Positions 45,299 to 54,242 of a stretch of DNA of 64,000 nt are shown piece after piece; within the stretch, counting starts at the first letter, position 1, and each line of letters opens with the position of its first letter. A program made the position numbers and the translations under genes. The stretch is taken from positions 1 to 64,000 of the forward strand of contig NZ_LR699553.1 in NCBI RefSeq assembly GCF_902459535.1, in the 5' to 3' direction. Below the pieces are notes generated by a model. It saw only the letters and a list, made by a program, of their open reading frames with translations, had not been told where the DNA came from and searched no databases. The stretch comes from Paraburkholderia dioscoreae (GTDB lineage Bacteria; Pseudomonadota; Gammaproteobacteria; Burkholderiales; Burkholderiaceae).

Positions 45299-45318
45299 GC
45301 CGCTGCGCGAGCAGCGGC
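45299..45318 (+). promoter_or_regulatory. Hairpin between the permease and eutB genes
   Basis: GCCGCTGC-GCGA-GCAGCGGC is a perfect 8-bp stem with a GCGA loop, 8 bases after the permease stop and 15 bases before eutB. No T-run follows, so it is more likely an mRNA-stability or processing element than a terminator. Confidence 0.55.
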
Positions 45319-45333
45319 GATGGAGTCGTGAAG

Positions 45334-46728
45334 ATGAGCTACACCGAGACGATCGGCAGCCGCACATACCGCTTTGCCGATCTGAAAACCTTGATGGCGA
45401 AAGCCAGTCCGCAACGTTCCGGCGATCAACTCGCGGGCGTGGCGGCAGCGAGCGAGGAAGAACGCGTCGCGGCCAAGATGGCGCTCGCGCAGGTGCCGCT
45501 GCGCACCTTCCTCAACGAAGCGCTGATCCCCTACGAAAGCGACGAAGTCACGCGCCTCGTGATCGACGATCATTCGCCGCGGGCGTTCGCCGAGATCTCA
45601 CACCTCACGGTCGGTGATTTTCGCAACTGGCTGCTGAGCAGCACGACCGATGCCGACGCGCTCACGCGTATCGCGGCGGGCCTCACGCCGGAGATGGTCG
45701 CGGCGGTGTCCAAACTGATGCGCAATCAGGATCTGATCGCGGCGGCGCGCAAACGTCCTGTGGTTACGCGCTTTCGCAACACGGTCGGCTTACCGGGGCA
45801 CATGTCGGTGCGTTTGCAACCGAATCATCCGACCGATGACGTCAAAGGCATTGCCGCATCGATGCTCGACGGCCTGATGTACGGCTGCGGCGACGCGATG
45901 ATCGGCATCAATCCGGCCAGCGACAATCTCGCCGCGATCACCAGGCTGCTGCTGATGGTCGACGACTTCCGCCAACGCTATCAGGTGCCGACACAATCGT
46001 GCGTGCTGACTCACGTCACCAATACGATTGCCGCGATTGAAAAAGGCGCGCCGGTCGATCTGGTGTTCCAGTCGATTGCAGGTACGGAGAAAGCGAACGC
46101 GGGCTTTGGCATTTCGCTCGCATTGTTGCAGGAAGCCTATGAAGCGGGACTCTCGCTCAAGCGCGGCACGGTCGGCAACAATCTGATGTACTTCGAAACC
46201 GGGCAGGGCAGTGCGTTGTCGGCGGATGCGCATTTCGGCGTGGATCAGCAGACCTGCGAAGTGCGCGCCTACGCGGTCGCGCGCAAGTTCAATCCGTTTC
46301 TGGTGAATACGGTGGTCGGCTTTATTGGCCCGGAGTATCTGTACGACGGTAAGCAGATCACGCGTGCCGGTCTCGAAGATCATTTCTGCGGCAAACTGCT
46401 CGGCGTGCCGATGGGTTGCGACATCTGCTACACGAACCATGCCGAAGCCGATCAGGACGACATGGACAACCTGCTCACGCTGCTCGGCGTAGCGGGCATC
46501 AACTTCATCATGGGCATTCCGGGCGCGGACGACGTCATGCTCAACTATCAGAGCACGTCCTTCCACGACGCGCTTTATGTGCGGGAGGTACTCGGCTTGC
46601 GTCGCGCGCCGGAGTTCGAAGAATGGCTGGAATCGATGCAGATCACCGACGCGCGCGGCGCGTTGCTGAGCGCGTCGACACAACAACCGCTGCTGGAAGG
46701 GGCGCCTGACTGGATGGGCATTGCATGA
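45334..46728 (+). CDS. eutB: Ethanolamine ammonia-lyase large subunit
   Basis: EutB with EutC and adenosylcobalamin converts ethanolamine to acetaldehyde and ammonia. The 464-residue product has the conserved ETGQGSALSADAHFGVDQQT and GFIGPEYLYDGKQITRAGLE with PMGCDICYTNHAEADQDD. The ATG at 45334 sits 8 bases after GGAG; a GTG two codons earlier is less likely. No microcompartment shell genes are present, as is usual in Burkholderia and Pseudomonas. Confidence 0.95.
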   Translation: MSYTETIGSRTYRFADLKTLMAKASPQRSGDQLAGVAAASEEERVAAKMALAQVPLRTFLNEALIPYESDEVTRLVIDDHSPRAFAEISHLTVGDFRNWLLSSTTDADALTRIAAGLTPEMVAAVSKLMRNQDLIAAARKRPVVTRFRNTVGLPGHMSVRLQPNHPTDDVKGIAASMLDGLMYGCGDAMIGINPASDNLAAITRLLLMVDDFRQRYQVPTQSCVLTHVTNTIAAIEKGAPVDLVFQSIAGTEKANAGFGISLALLQEAYEAGLSLKRGTVGNNLMYFETGQGSALSADAHFGVDQQTCEVRAYAVARKFNPFLVNTVVGFIGPEYLYDGKQITRAGLEDHFCGKLLGVPMGCDICYTNHAEADQDDMDNLLTLLGVAGINFIMGIPGADDVMLNYQSTSFHDALYVREVLGLRRAPEFEEWLESMQITDARGALLSASTQQPLLEGAPDWMGIA

Positions 46729-47522
46729 GCGAGTTCCTCGAAAAAAATCCATGGAACGCGCTGCGGCAATTTACCAACGCACGCATCGCGCTCGGCCGCG
46801 CGGGCAATAGTCTGCCGACTGCGCCGCTGCTCGCGTTCAACCTGTCACACGCGCAGGCGCGTGACGCCGTGCATCATCCGCTCGATACGGACCTGTTGCA
46901 CGAGCAGTTGCGTGCGCAACACTTCACCACGCTGGACGTGCATAGCGCCGCACCGGATCGCGAGCATTACTTGCGGCGTCCCGATCTCGGACGACGTTTA
47001 TCGGAAGAGAGTCGCGCGGCGCTGGCGGCGGTTCCTGACGACTCGCCCGAGGTGGTCTTCGTCATCGGCGATGGTCTTTCGGCATTTGCCGCATCGAAGC
47101 AATCTCTTCCGCTGCTGCAAGCCGTCATTCCGCGTCTCGCGGATTGGAAGATCGGCCCGGTCGTGGTCGCGCGTCAGGCGCGCGTCGCGCTGGGTGACGA
47201 GATCGGCGAGTTGCTCAATGCAAGATTGGTGGTGATGCTGATCGGTGAGAGGCCGGGTTTGAGCTCGCCCGATAGCCTAGGCATCTATCTGACGTACGGG
47301 CCGAAAGTCGGTTGCAGCGACGCGCAACGCAACTGTATTTCGAATGTGCGTCCAGAAGGACTCGACTATCCGCTGGCCGCGCACAAACTGCACTATCTGC
47401 TGACGCACGCAAGGCGTTTGGGTCTTACGGGTGTCGGCCTGAAAGACGACAGCGATGCGCTGCTGGCAGACACACCAGCAGCACCCGCAATTAGCGGCGA
47501 TTCAAACCCGGGCGCCGCGTAA
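46725..47522 (+). CDS. eutC: Ethanolamine ammonia-lyase small subunit
   Basis: The 265-residue partner of EutB helps bind adenosylcobalamin. Family blocks are VVFVIGDGLSAFAASKQSLP, ARVALGDEIGELLNARLVVM and CSDAQRNCISNVRPEGLDYP. The start overlaps the eutB stop by four bases, coupling translation of the two subunits. Confidence 0.94.
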   Translation: MSEFLEKNPWNALRQFTNARIALGRAGNSLPTAPLLAFNLSHAQARDAVHHPLDTDLLHEQLRAQHFTTLDVHSAAPDREHYLRRPDLGRRLSEESRAALAAVPDDSPEVVFVIGDGLSAFAASKQSLPLLQAVIPRLADWKIGPVVVARQARVALGDEIGELLNARLVVMLIGERPGLSSPDSLGIYLTYGPKVGCSDAQRNCISNVRPEGLDYPLAAHKLHYLLTHARRLGLTGVGLKDDSDALLADTPAAPAISGDSNPGAA

Positions 47523-47538
47523 CAGATCGCGTAGCGGA

Positions 47539-47934
47539 TCAGGCATCGGCTCGCTGCACCGGATGCGTTTCCAGCCACGCGTTTTCGTCGTCCTCGAAAA
47601 GACGGGAGCGCGTCAGGAACCGCAAACCGCTCGGCCGCTCCAGAGAGAACATTCCGCCATTACCCGGCACCACGTCGATGATCAACTGCGTGTGCTGCCA
47701 GTATTCGAATTGCGATTCGCTCATATAGAACGGCACGTCCGCAATCGTGCCGAGTTTCACATCGGACGAACCGACCATGAACTCGCTTTGAGGAAACATC
47801 ATCGGCGCGCTGCCGTCGCAGCATCCACCGGATTGATGGAACAGCACGGCCCCGTGCTCCGCGCGCAGCTTGTCGATCAGCTCGACAGCGGCAGGCGTTG
47901 CAATTACGCGGGCAACTTCTTTCTCATCAGCCAT
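47539..47934 (-). CDS. DUF779 protein associated with aldehyde dehydrogenase
   Basis: A 131-residue protein commonly encoded beside acetaldehyde dehydrogenases. It carries the motif FHQSGGCCDGSAPMMF with a vicinal CC pair, and VPFYMSESQFEYWQHTQLII. Its exact role is not established. The ATG at 47934 follows GAGGAC. A strong hairpin with a T-run ends 15 bases upstream of the start, so read-through from the dehydrogenase gene would be limited. Confidence 0.88.
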   Translation of the reverse strand: MADEKEVARVIATPAAVELIDKLRAEHGAVLFHQSGGCCDGSAPMMFPQSEFMVGSSDVKLGTIADVPFYMSESQFEYWQHTQLIIDVVPGNGGMFSLERPSGLRFLTRSRLFEDDENAWLETHPVQRADA

Positions 47935-47948
47935 CACATGTCCTCGTG

Positions 47949-47982
47949 AAAAAAAGAGCGAGCCGCGCAACGCGGCCCGCTC
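47949..47982 (-). terminator. Rho-independent terminator after the aldehyde dehydrogenase gene
   Basis: Read on the minus strand, a GC-rich 12-bp stem with one mismatch (GAGCGGGCCGCG / CGCGGCTCGCTC, TTG loop) is followed by TTTTTTT. It sits between the dehydrogenase stop and the DUF779 start. Confidence 0.85.
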
Positions 47983-47999
47983 GAACAGGAACGCGATGC

Positions 48000-49520
48000 T
48001 TAGAAGAAACCGAGCGGCTTGTCGCTATAACTGACGAGCAGGTTCTTGGTCTGCTGATAATGGTCGAGCATCATCTTGTGATTCTCGCGGCCAATGCCAG
48101 ACTGCTTGTATCCGCCGAACGCCGCATGTGCCGGATAGGCGTGATAGCAATTGGTCCACACGCGGCCTGCCTGAATCTGCCGGCCGAAGCGATATGCGCG
48201 CGTGCCGTCGCGCGTCCATACGCCGGCACCGAGGCCGTAGAGCGTATCGTTGGCGATTTCGAGTGCCTCTTCTTCGTTCCTGAATGTCGTGACGGAGACG
48301 ACCGGTCCGAAGATCTCTTCCTGGAAGATGCGCATCTTGTTGTTGCCGCGAAATACGGTCGGCTTCACGTAATAGCCTTTGCTCAACTCACCGCCAAGCG
48401 TATTGCGTTCGCCGCCAATCAGACATTCGGCGCCTTCCTGTTTGCCGAGATCCACATATGAGAGGATTTTTTCGAGTTGCTCCTGCGAGGCCTGCGCGCC
48501 GATCATCGTCTTCGTGTCGAGCGGATGCCCTTGCGTAATCGCCGCGACGCGCTTTAGCGCGCGTTCCATGAAGCGGTCGTAAATCTTTTCATCGATCAAT
48601 ACGCGCGACGGACAGGTACACACCTCGCCCTGATTCAGCGCAAACATCGCGAAGCCTTCGAGTGCCTTGTCGAAAAAGCTGTCGTCCTCGTTCATCACGT
48701 CGGCGAAGAAAATATTCGGGCTTTTGCCGCCGAGTTCGAGCGTGACGGGAATGATGTTCTGGCTTGCGTACTGCATGATCAGGCGCCCGGTCGTGGTTTC
48801 GCCGGTAAATGCGATCTTGGCGATACGCTTGCTCGACGCGAGCGGCTTGCCGGCTTCGAGACCGAAACCATTGACCACATTCAGCACACCCGGCGGCAGC
48901 AAGTCCTGAATCAGTTCGATCAGCACGAGGATCGACGCCGGTGTCTGCTCGGCAGGCTTGAGCACCACGCAGTTGCCGGCGGCAAGTGCGGGCGCGAGCT
49001 TCCACACGGCCATCAGGATCGGGAAGTTCCACGGAATGATCTGGCCGACTACGCCAAGCGGCTCATGAAAGTGATATGCGACCGTGTCGTGGTCGATCTC
49101 TGAGAGCGAGCCTTCCTGCGCACGCACGGCGCCGGCGAAATAGCGGAAGTGATCGATCGCGAGCGGAATGTCGGCGGCCGCGGTTTCGCGCAACGGCTTG
49201 CCGTTGTCGATCGTCTCGGCCACGGCGAGACGTTGCAGGTTCGCTTCCATGCGGTCGGCAATGCGATTCAGGATATTCGCACGATCCGCAGCCGAGGTTT
49301 TGCCCCACGCCGTTTTCGCACGATGCGCGGCGTCGAGCGCGAGTTCGATGTCGGCTTCGCGCGAACGGGGGATCGAGGTAAACGGCTCGCCGGTGATCGG
49401 CGACACGTTGTCGAAGTACTCGCCGCCCACGGGCTTCACCCACTCGCCGCCGATAAAGTTCGCATACTGCTTTTTGTACGGGAATTCGGTGGTCAGAAAT
49501 TGCATCTCTGCGTGATTCAT
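48000..49520 (-). CDS. Aldehyde dehydrogenase (acetaldehyde, ExaC/AldB-like)
   Basis: A 506-residue NAD(P)-dependent dehydrogenase. Conserved blocks: GVVGQIIPWNFPILMAVWKL (cofactor/Rossmann), LELGGKSPNIFFAD with the general-base Glu, NQGEVCTCPSRVLIDE with the catalytic Cys, and EIFGPVVSVTTF. The GEVCTCPSR form is typical of AldB/ExaC enzymes that oxidise acetaldehyde, the product of EutBC. The ATG at 49520 follows GAGGAG. It is divergent from the EutR-like gene, which probably activates it. Confidence 0.93.
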   Translation of the reverse strand: MNHAEMQFLTTEFPYKKQYANFIGGEWVKPVGGEYFDNVSPITGEPFTSIPRSREADIELALDAAHRAKTAWGKTSAADRANILNRIADRMEANLQRLAVAETIDNGKPLRETAAADIPLAIDHFRYFAGAVRAQEGSLSEIDHDTVAYHFHEPLGVVGQIIPWNFPILMAVWKLAPALAAGNCVVLKPAEQTPASILVLIELIQDLLPPGVLNVVNGFGLEAGKPLASSKRIAKIAFTGETTTGRLIMQYASQNIIPVTLELGGKSPNIFFADVMNEDDSFFDKALEGFAMFALNQGEVCTCPSRVLIDEKIYDRFMERALKRVAAITQGHPLDTKTMIGAQASQEQLEKILSYVDLGKQEGAECLIGGERNTLGGELSKGYYVKPTVFRGNNKMRIFQEEIFGPVVSVTTFRNEEEALEIANDTLYGLGAGVWTRDGTRAYRFGRQIQAGRVWTNCYHAYPAHAAFGGYKQSGIGRENHKMMLDHYQQTKNLLVSYSDKPLGFF

Positions 49521-49848
49521 CTGTGTGCTCCTCACATGTTTGAATGGGCTATATTCGGCGCGATATTTCGCTTGGCCGCGACAGGCTACAGCCAGAAGTG
49601 TGCCAATGCACCGCGCTGGTGACTCGTGCACACGCGACAGGCACTCGCGCACGGCATGGCGCGTCGCGCTGTTCCCATCGGCGAGGAGGCAACGTCCCGT
49701 TTCTGAGCAGTGTGTGCGGTGCTGTTCATCAAATGAACAGTGGGCCTGGCGTGTGCCGGTACGATTCGGGTGGGCAAGGTGTCGGGGTCGTTCGGCATGG
49801 GAATTGCCTTTCCCTTTCACCCTCATATCCCGTTTGCGCAGATCCGGT

Positions 49849-50907
49849 ATGACGACTGACACTTCCGGCGACAGCTTGCCAGCCTCGACGCTCACACCAC
49901 AGCCGAGCTTCTGCGTGCAGACCCGCGTCGCCCATGACGCCGATGAGCAGGCGCGCAACCTTCACGGCTGGAGCCAGACCTACGACCAGTTGACAGCCGG
50001 GTGCTTTGTCGGCGGCCTGACGGAATTGTGTCTCGACCACACGCAGGTGTTTGTCGAAACGACCAGCCATACGCTGCGGCAAACCTGCGAAGTGCAGAAG
50101 GACGCCTACTGGTTTGGCATCCCGACTTGCCCCGCGGGGTCGGGGCGTATCGACGCGCAGGTGATCGCCGGCGACGCGCTCGCGTTTCGTCCGGGCGGGA
50201 TCGAATTCGAACTGCTAACCTCGGCGGGTTACGAGATTTTCGGCGTGGTGGTTAAAGGCGAAGTGCTGCGCCGTTACGCGGCGCAAGTGGAGCGCGTCGG
50301 TCTGGCCGACCATGTGCCGAACACGCCGGTCGTGCCGATCGGCATGGCGCGCAAGGAGCAGTTGTGCGCCACGCTGCGCCAGTTGCTCGACGACGGCGCG
50401 GCGCGCGGCGCGCCGCTATCGTCGGTTGGTCGCAACAATCTGCAGGCCGCAGTGCTGGCTTCGCTATTCGACGTGGGCGCGTTGCCCGCCTCGGAGCCGG
50501 TTGCGATGCCGGCGCGTCCGCGCAGTCAGTCGATCGTATCGGAGGCGCGCGACTATGTGCTGCTCAATCGCGACCGGGCGGTGAGCGTGCCCGAGTTGTG
50601 TGGGCAACTGCATGTGAGCCGGCGCACGCTGCAATACTGCTTTCAGGACGTGCTCGGCATGGCGCCCGCCACGTATCTGCGCGCGATTCGCCTGAATGGC
50701 GCGCGGCGCGATCTGTCGAATGCAGCGCGCGAATCATGCTCGGTGCAGGACGTCGCAACGGCGTGGGGCTTCTGGCACCTGAGCCAGTTCGCGACCGATT
50801 ACCGGAAGCTCTTCGGCATGCGGCCTTCGGAGACGTTGAAGGCGGCGGCCGACGCTCGCGTTGAAAGGGCCGGCGCGTTCAACGCGGTTGCTTTGGCGCA
50901 CCACTGA
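49849..50907 (+). CDS. eutR: AraC-family activator, EutR-like
   Basis: A 352-residue regulator. The N-terminal half resembles enterobacterial EutR: GWSQTYDQLTAGCFVGGLTE, then AYWFGIPTCPAGSGRIDAQV and AFRPGGIEFELLTSAGYEIF. The C-terminal AraC HTH pair is at about 230-335 (LCGQLHVSRRTLQYCFQDVL, VATAWGFWHLSQFATDYRKL, FGMRPSE). EutR senses ethanolamine with cobalamin and activates eut genes; the same role here is inferred from neighbours. Longer upstream open frame is not supported by a ribosome site. Confidence 0.85.
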   Translation: MTTDTSGDSLPASTLTPQPSFCVQTRVAHDADEQARNLHGWSQTYDQLTAGCFVGGLTELCLDHTQVFVETTSHTLRQTCEVQKDAYWFGIPTCPAGSGRIDAQVIAGDALAFRPGGIEFELLTSAGYEIFGVVVKGEVLRRYAAQVERVGLADHVPNTPVVPIGMARKEQLCATLRQLLDDGAARGAPLSSVGRNNLQAAVLASLFDVGALPASEPVAMPARPRSQSIVSEARDYVLLNRDRAVSVPELCGQLHVSRRTLQYCFQDVLGMAPATYLRAIRLNGARRDLSNAARESCSVQDVATAWGFWHLSQFATDYRKLFGMRPSETLKAAADARVERAGAFNAVALAHH

Positions 50908-50969
50908 TCTGACCGGCTGCAACGGCGCCGCACCGCGTCGCGCGCCAGGCCGCAAGCTTCGCTACCCCG

Positions 50970-53393
50970 TCACTTGCGCAACAGCCGCAATCCGTTCGCG
51001 ACCACCAGCAGGCTCGCGCCCACATCGGCGAAGACGGCCATCCACATCGTGCCCAGACCGATCACGGTCAGCACGAGGAACAGGCTCTTGATACCCAACG
51101 CAAGCGTGATGTTCTGCACCAGCACCGCATGCGTCGCCTTCGACAGGCGAATGAACGACGGAATCTTCCGTAGATCGTCGTCCATCAACGCGACGTCGGC
51201 GGTTTCGATTGCCGTGTCGGTGCCCATCGCGCCCATCGCGAAGCCGATGTCGGCGCGTGCCAGTGCGGGCGCGTCATTGATGCCGTCGCCCACCATGCCG
51301 ACCGTCGCGTGATCCTTCGACCACTGCGCGATCGCGTTGAGCTTGTCTTCCGGCAACTGATTGCCGCGCGCTTCGTCGACACCGACCTGCTGCGCGATCG
51401 CAGCGGCCGTGTGCGGGTTGTCACCGGTGAGCATGGCCGTTTTCACGCCGAGGCGCTGCAATTCGGCGATCGCGGCGCGGCTTGACTCCTTCACCGTATC
51501 GGCGACCGCGAACAGCGCGAGCACGCGTTCGGCGTCCACCAGCATCACGACGGTTCTGCCCTGGCGTTCGAGCGCATCGAGCCGTGCTTCGAGCGACGCC
51601 GAACAGCGTCCGAGTTCTTCAACCAGCCGATGATTGCCGAGCCAGTAGGACAAGCCGTCGATCTCGCCGCGCACGCCGCGTCCAGTGAGCGCTTCGAACG
51701 CGCCGACCGTCAGACTGGTCACGCCGTCGGCCTTCGCCGCCGCCGCGAGCGCCATCGATACAGGATGATCGGAGCGTCCCGCAAGGCTCGCCGCAAGCGT
51801 GCGGCAACGGGCGGCGTCGACCTCGGCGAGTATCTCGAACTCGGTTTGCACGGGCTTGCCGTGGGTAATCGTGCCGGTTTTGTCGAGCGCGAGCCGGGTC
51901 AGCTTGCGGCCCCGTTCGAGATAGGCGCCGCCCTTGATCAGAATGCCTTTGCGGGCGGCTGCGGCGAGACCGCTGACGATGGTCACCGGCGTCGAGATCA
52001 CGAGCGCGCAGGGGCACGCGATCACCAGCATCACCAGCGCCTTGTAGATCCACGTTTGCCACGGCCCGCCGAACAGGAGCGGCGGCACGACGGCCACGGC
52101 GAGCGCGACGGCGAACACGATCGGCGTATACACGCGAGCGAACTGATCGACGAAGCGCTGCGTCGGCGCCTTGGTGGCCTGGGCCTCCTCGACTGCATGG
52201 ATGATGCGGGCCAGGGTCGTATTGCTGGCGGCGGCGCTGACGCGATAGTCGAACGAGCCGGTCTGGTTGATCGTGCCGGCGAACACCGCGTCGCCTACCG
52301 CTTTATCGACCGGCAGGCTTTCGCCGGTGATCGGCGCCTGATCCACGGTCGAGCGGCCCGCTACGATCTCACCGTCGAGTGCGATCCGCTCGCCCGGTTT
52401 CACGCGCACCACCGCGCCAAGCGCAATCGCCTTGAGCGCCGTTGACCGCCAACTGCCATCGGGCTGTTGCACGCTGGCCTGTTCGGGCGTGAGTTGCATG
52501 AGGCCCTGGATCGCATTGCGGGCGCGGTCGAGCGACTTCGCCTCGATCAGTTCGGCAATGGTGAAGAGCACCATCACCATTGCGGCTTCCGGCCATTGCC
52601 GCAGGATTAGCGCGCCGGTCACCGCGATGCTCATCAGCGCGTTGATGTTCAGGTTGCCGTTGCGGATCGCGAGCCAGCCCTTGCGGTACGTCGTGAGGCC
52701 GCAGGAGAGGATGGCAAGGATCGCCAGAGCCGCCGGCAGCCAGGCCGGCGCGCCGAGCCAGCCGGCGGCTTCTGAACCCGCCGCGGCCACACCGGCGAGC
52801 GCCAGCGGCCACCACGGTTTGGGCGGCGCGTGCGGAGCAGTTGTGGGCGTGGAGTCCTGAGCGGCGTTCGCCAGTTCCGGCGTGAAATCGAGCGAGCGAA
52901 GCGCGGCGAGGATCGAATCGAGCGCTTCAGGCGCATGGACGACTGTCAGGATCCGCTGCATCAGGTTAAATTCCATGCTGCGCACGTCCGCCATGCGGCT
53001 GAATTTCTTGCGGATCAGCGCTTCTTCGGTCGGGCAATCCATCTGCATGATGCGGATGGCGGTGCGCATGTCACTGCCGACGGCTTCTGATTGCGGCAAC
53101 CGGCTCGGTGCGGGCGCGGCTGCTGCGGGCGTGCAGCAAGCCGCGTCGACTGCTGGAGGAGCGCAGCAGGCCGCGCCGCTTGGCGCGGGAACGCAGCAAG
53201 CCGCGTCCACGTGACTGTGAGCGGGCGCGCAGCAATGATCGCTCTGGTCGTGGTCTTGCGCGGGGTGGCCCTCGCCGCAGTTCGCCCCGTGCTCATGGGG
53301 CTGTTCATGCACGTGGGCATGGCCGTCGTGCCCGTCGGTACGGGCTTCCGGCCGTTCGAGACGGTCGGCTTCGGCGTGGTTGGCTTGACGCAT
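50970..53393 (-). CDS. cadA: Heavy-metal P1B-type ATPase (Cd/Zn/Pb exporter)
   Basis: An 807-residue inner-membrane efflux pump. The N-terminus is rich in His and Cys with three repeats of AACC(V/A/T)P type (about 46-75), then an HMA-like domain whose metal loop is MDCPTEE. Membrane helices, the phosphatase motif ITGESLPVDKA, the CPC metal site VIACPCALVISTP, the phosphorylation site LDKTGTITHGKP and the hinge MVGDGINDAPALARADIG are all present. The GAAC-AGGAAG site supports the 53393 start. The divergent CadR-like gene and shared operator indicate metal-induced control. Confidence 0.92.
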   Translation of the reverse strand: MRQANHAEADRLERPEARTDGHDGHAHVHEQPHEHGANCGEGHPAQDHDQSDHCCAPAHSHVDAACCVPAPSGAACCAPPAVDAACCTPAAAAPAPSRLPQSEAVGSDMRTAIRIMQMDCPTEEALIRKKFSRMADVRSMEFNLMQRILTVVHAPEALDSILAALRSLDFTPELANAAQDSTPTTAPHAPPKPWWPLALAGVAAAGSEAAGWLGAPAWLPAALAILAILSCGLTTYRKGWLAIRNGNLNINALMSIAVTGALILRQWPEAAMVMVLFTIAELIEAKSLDRARNAIQGLMQLTPEQASVQQPDGSWRSTALKAIALGAVVRVKPGERIALDGEIVAGRSTVDQAPITGESLPVDKAVGDAVFAGTINQTGSFDYRVSAAASNTTLARIIHAVEEAQATKAPTQRFVDQFARVYTPIVFAVALAVAVVPPLLFGGPWQTWIYKALVMLVIACPCALVISTPVTIVSGLAAAARKGILIKGGAYLERGRKLTRLALDKTGTITHGKPVQTEFEILAEVDAARCRTLAASLAGRSDHPVSMALAAAAKADGVTSLTVGAFEALTGRGVRGEIDGLSYWLGNHRLVEELGRCSASLEARLDALERQGRTVVMLVDAERVLALFAVADTVKESSRAAIAELQRLGVKTAMLTGDNPHTAAAIAQQVGVDEARGNQLPEDKLNAIAQWSKDHATVGMVGDGINDAPALARADIGFAMGAMGTDTAIETADVALMDDDLRKIPSFIRLSKATHAVLVQNITLALGIKSLFLVLTVIGLGTMWMAVFADVGASLLVVANGLRLLRK

Positions 53394-53430
53394 GGTGGCT
53401 TCCTGGTTCGATTTGTGGTCTAGTAAACAC

Positions 53431-53453
53431 CTTGAAGCCACTACAAGGTCAAG
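53431..53453 (-). promoter_or_regulatory. MerR-type operator/promoter between the metal pump and its regulator
   Basis: On the minus strand CTTGACCTTGTAGTGGCTTCAAG is a near-palindrome, with TTGACC serving as -35. The probable -10 (TTTACT or TTACTA, about 53421-53427) is 19-20 bases away, the long spacing that MerR-family activators correct. This matches CadR/PbrR/ZntR operators. The regulator starts at 53473 on the other strand. Confidence 0.85.
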
Positions 53454-53472
53454 GCCATCATCCGGAGGGTCC

Positions 53473-53904
53473 ATGAAAATCGGCGAATTGGCGAAAATCG
53501 CCCATTGCACGACCGAAACCATCCGTTTCTACGAAAAAGAGAGCCTGTTGCCGGAAGCGGAGCGCACCGGGGCCAATTACCGCAGTTACACGGCAAAGCA
53601 CGTCGAACGGCTGCGTTTTATCCGTAATTGCCGCGCGCTCGACATGACGCACGACGAAATTCGTGGGTTGCTGCGTCTGACCGACGCACCGGCCACCGGC
53701 TGCGGCGGCATCAATGCCCTGATTGACGAGCACATCGCGCACGTCGACACCCGCATCGAAGAACTGAAGCAGCTGAAAGTGCAATTGACCACGCTGCGCG
53801 AGCAATGCCACGGCGAACAGGCCGTGGAAGACTGCGGCATCGTGCAGGGTCTCACCGAAATGGATGTGAGCGCACCGCGTGCGCGGCATACGCATCTGGG
53901 TTGA
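53473..53904 (+). CDS. cadR: Cd(II)/Pb(II)-responsive MerR-family regulator
   Basis: A 143-residue metal sensor. MKIGELAKIAHCTTETIRFY and the following wing make the MerR HTH. A long dimerisation helix ends in LREQC. The cysteines at about 77 (CGGIN), 118 (LREQCHGEQ) and 127 (DCGIVQG) match the CadR/PbrR metal site. The start is preceded by GGAGGGT. It is divergent from the P-type ATPase gene and should activate it from the operator at 53431-53453. Confidence 0.92.
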   Translation: MKIGELAKIAHCTTETIRFYEKESLLPEAERTGANYRSYTAKHVERLRFIRNCRALDMTHDEIRGLLRLTDAPATGCGGINALIDEHIAHVDTRIEELKQLKVQLTTLREQCHGEQAVEDCGIVQGLTEMDVSAPRARHTHLG

Positions 53905-54005
53905 TGTGCTTCAGCCGCCGTCACCTCGACCGCGGCGACCCACCCACGGCCGGGCCGTTCGTGCGGCGCGCCGTATCAACAATCGAATCCAGTTGGAGAA
54001 GCAAC

Positions 54006-54206
54006 GTGTTTACCTGTAGAAACCAGTCCTGCGACGCGCAGTGGGAGCAATCGGACGTCGTCATCAAGAATGAAGGGCAGGGCCTCCTGTTCCGTTGCCC
54101 GATGTGCGGCGCGCGCAATTACGTCGAGCGTTTCGAGGCGGACGACGGCTCGGTGCTGTACGAGCAGATCGAAGGCCGTCCCGCCACTGGCCCCATGGCC
54201 GAATAG
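54006..54206 (+). CDS. Small zinc-ribbon protein
   Basis: A 66-residue protein from a GTG start 9 bases after GGAG. Cysteine pairs C4/C9 (FTCRNQSCD) and C31/C34 (RCPMCGARN) form a zinc ribbon. Function unknown. It lies in the short gap between cadR and dbpA on the same strand. Confidence 0.7.
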   Translation: MFTCRNQSCDAQWEQSDVVIKNEGQGLLFRCPMCGARNYVERFEADDGSVLYEQIEGRPATGPMAE

Positions 54207-54242
54207 TTTTTTGCTTCCAGCCGATTGCGAGCCATCACACCT

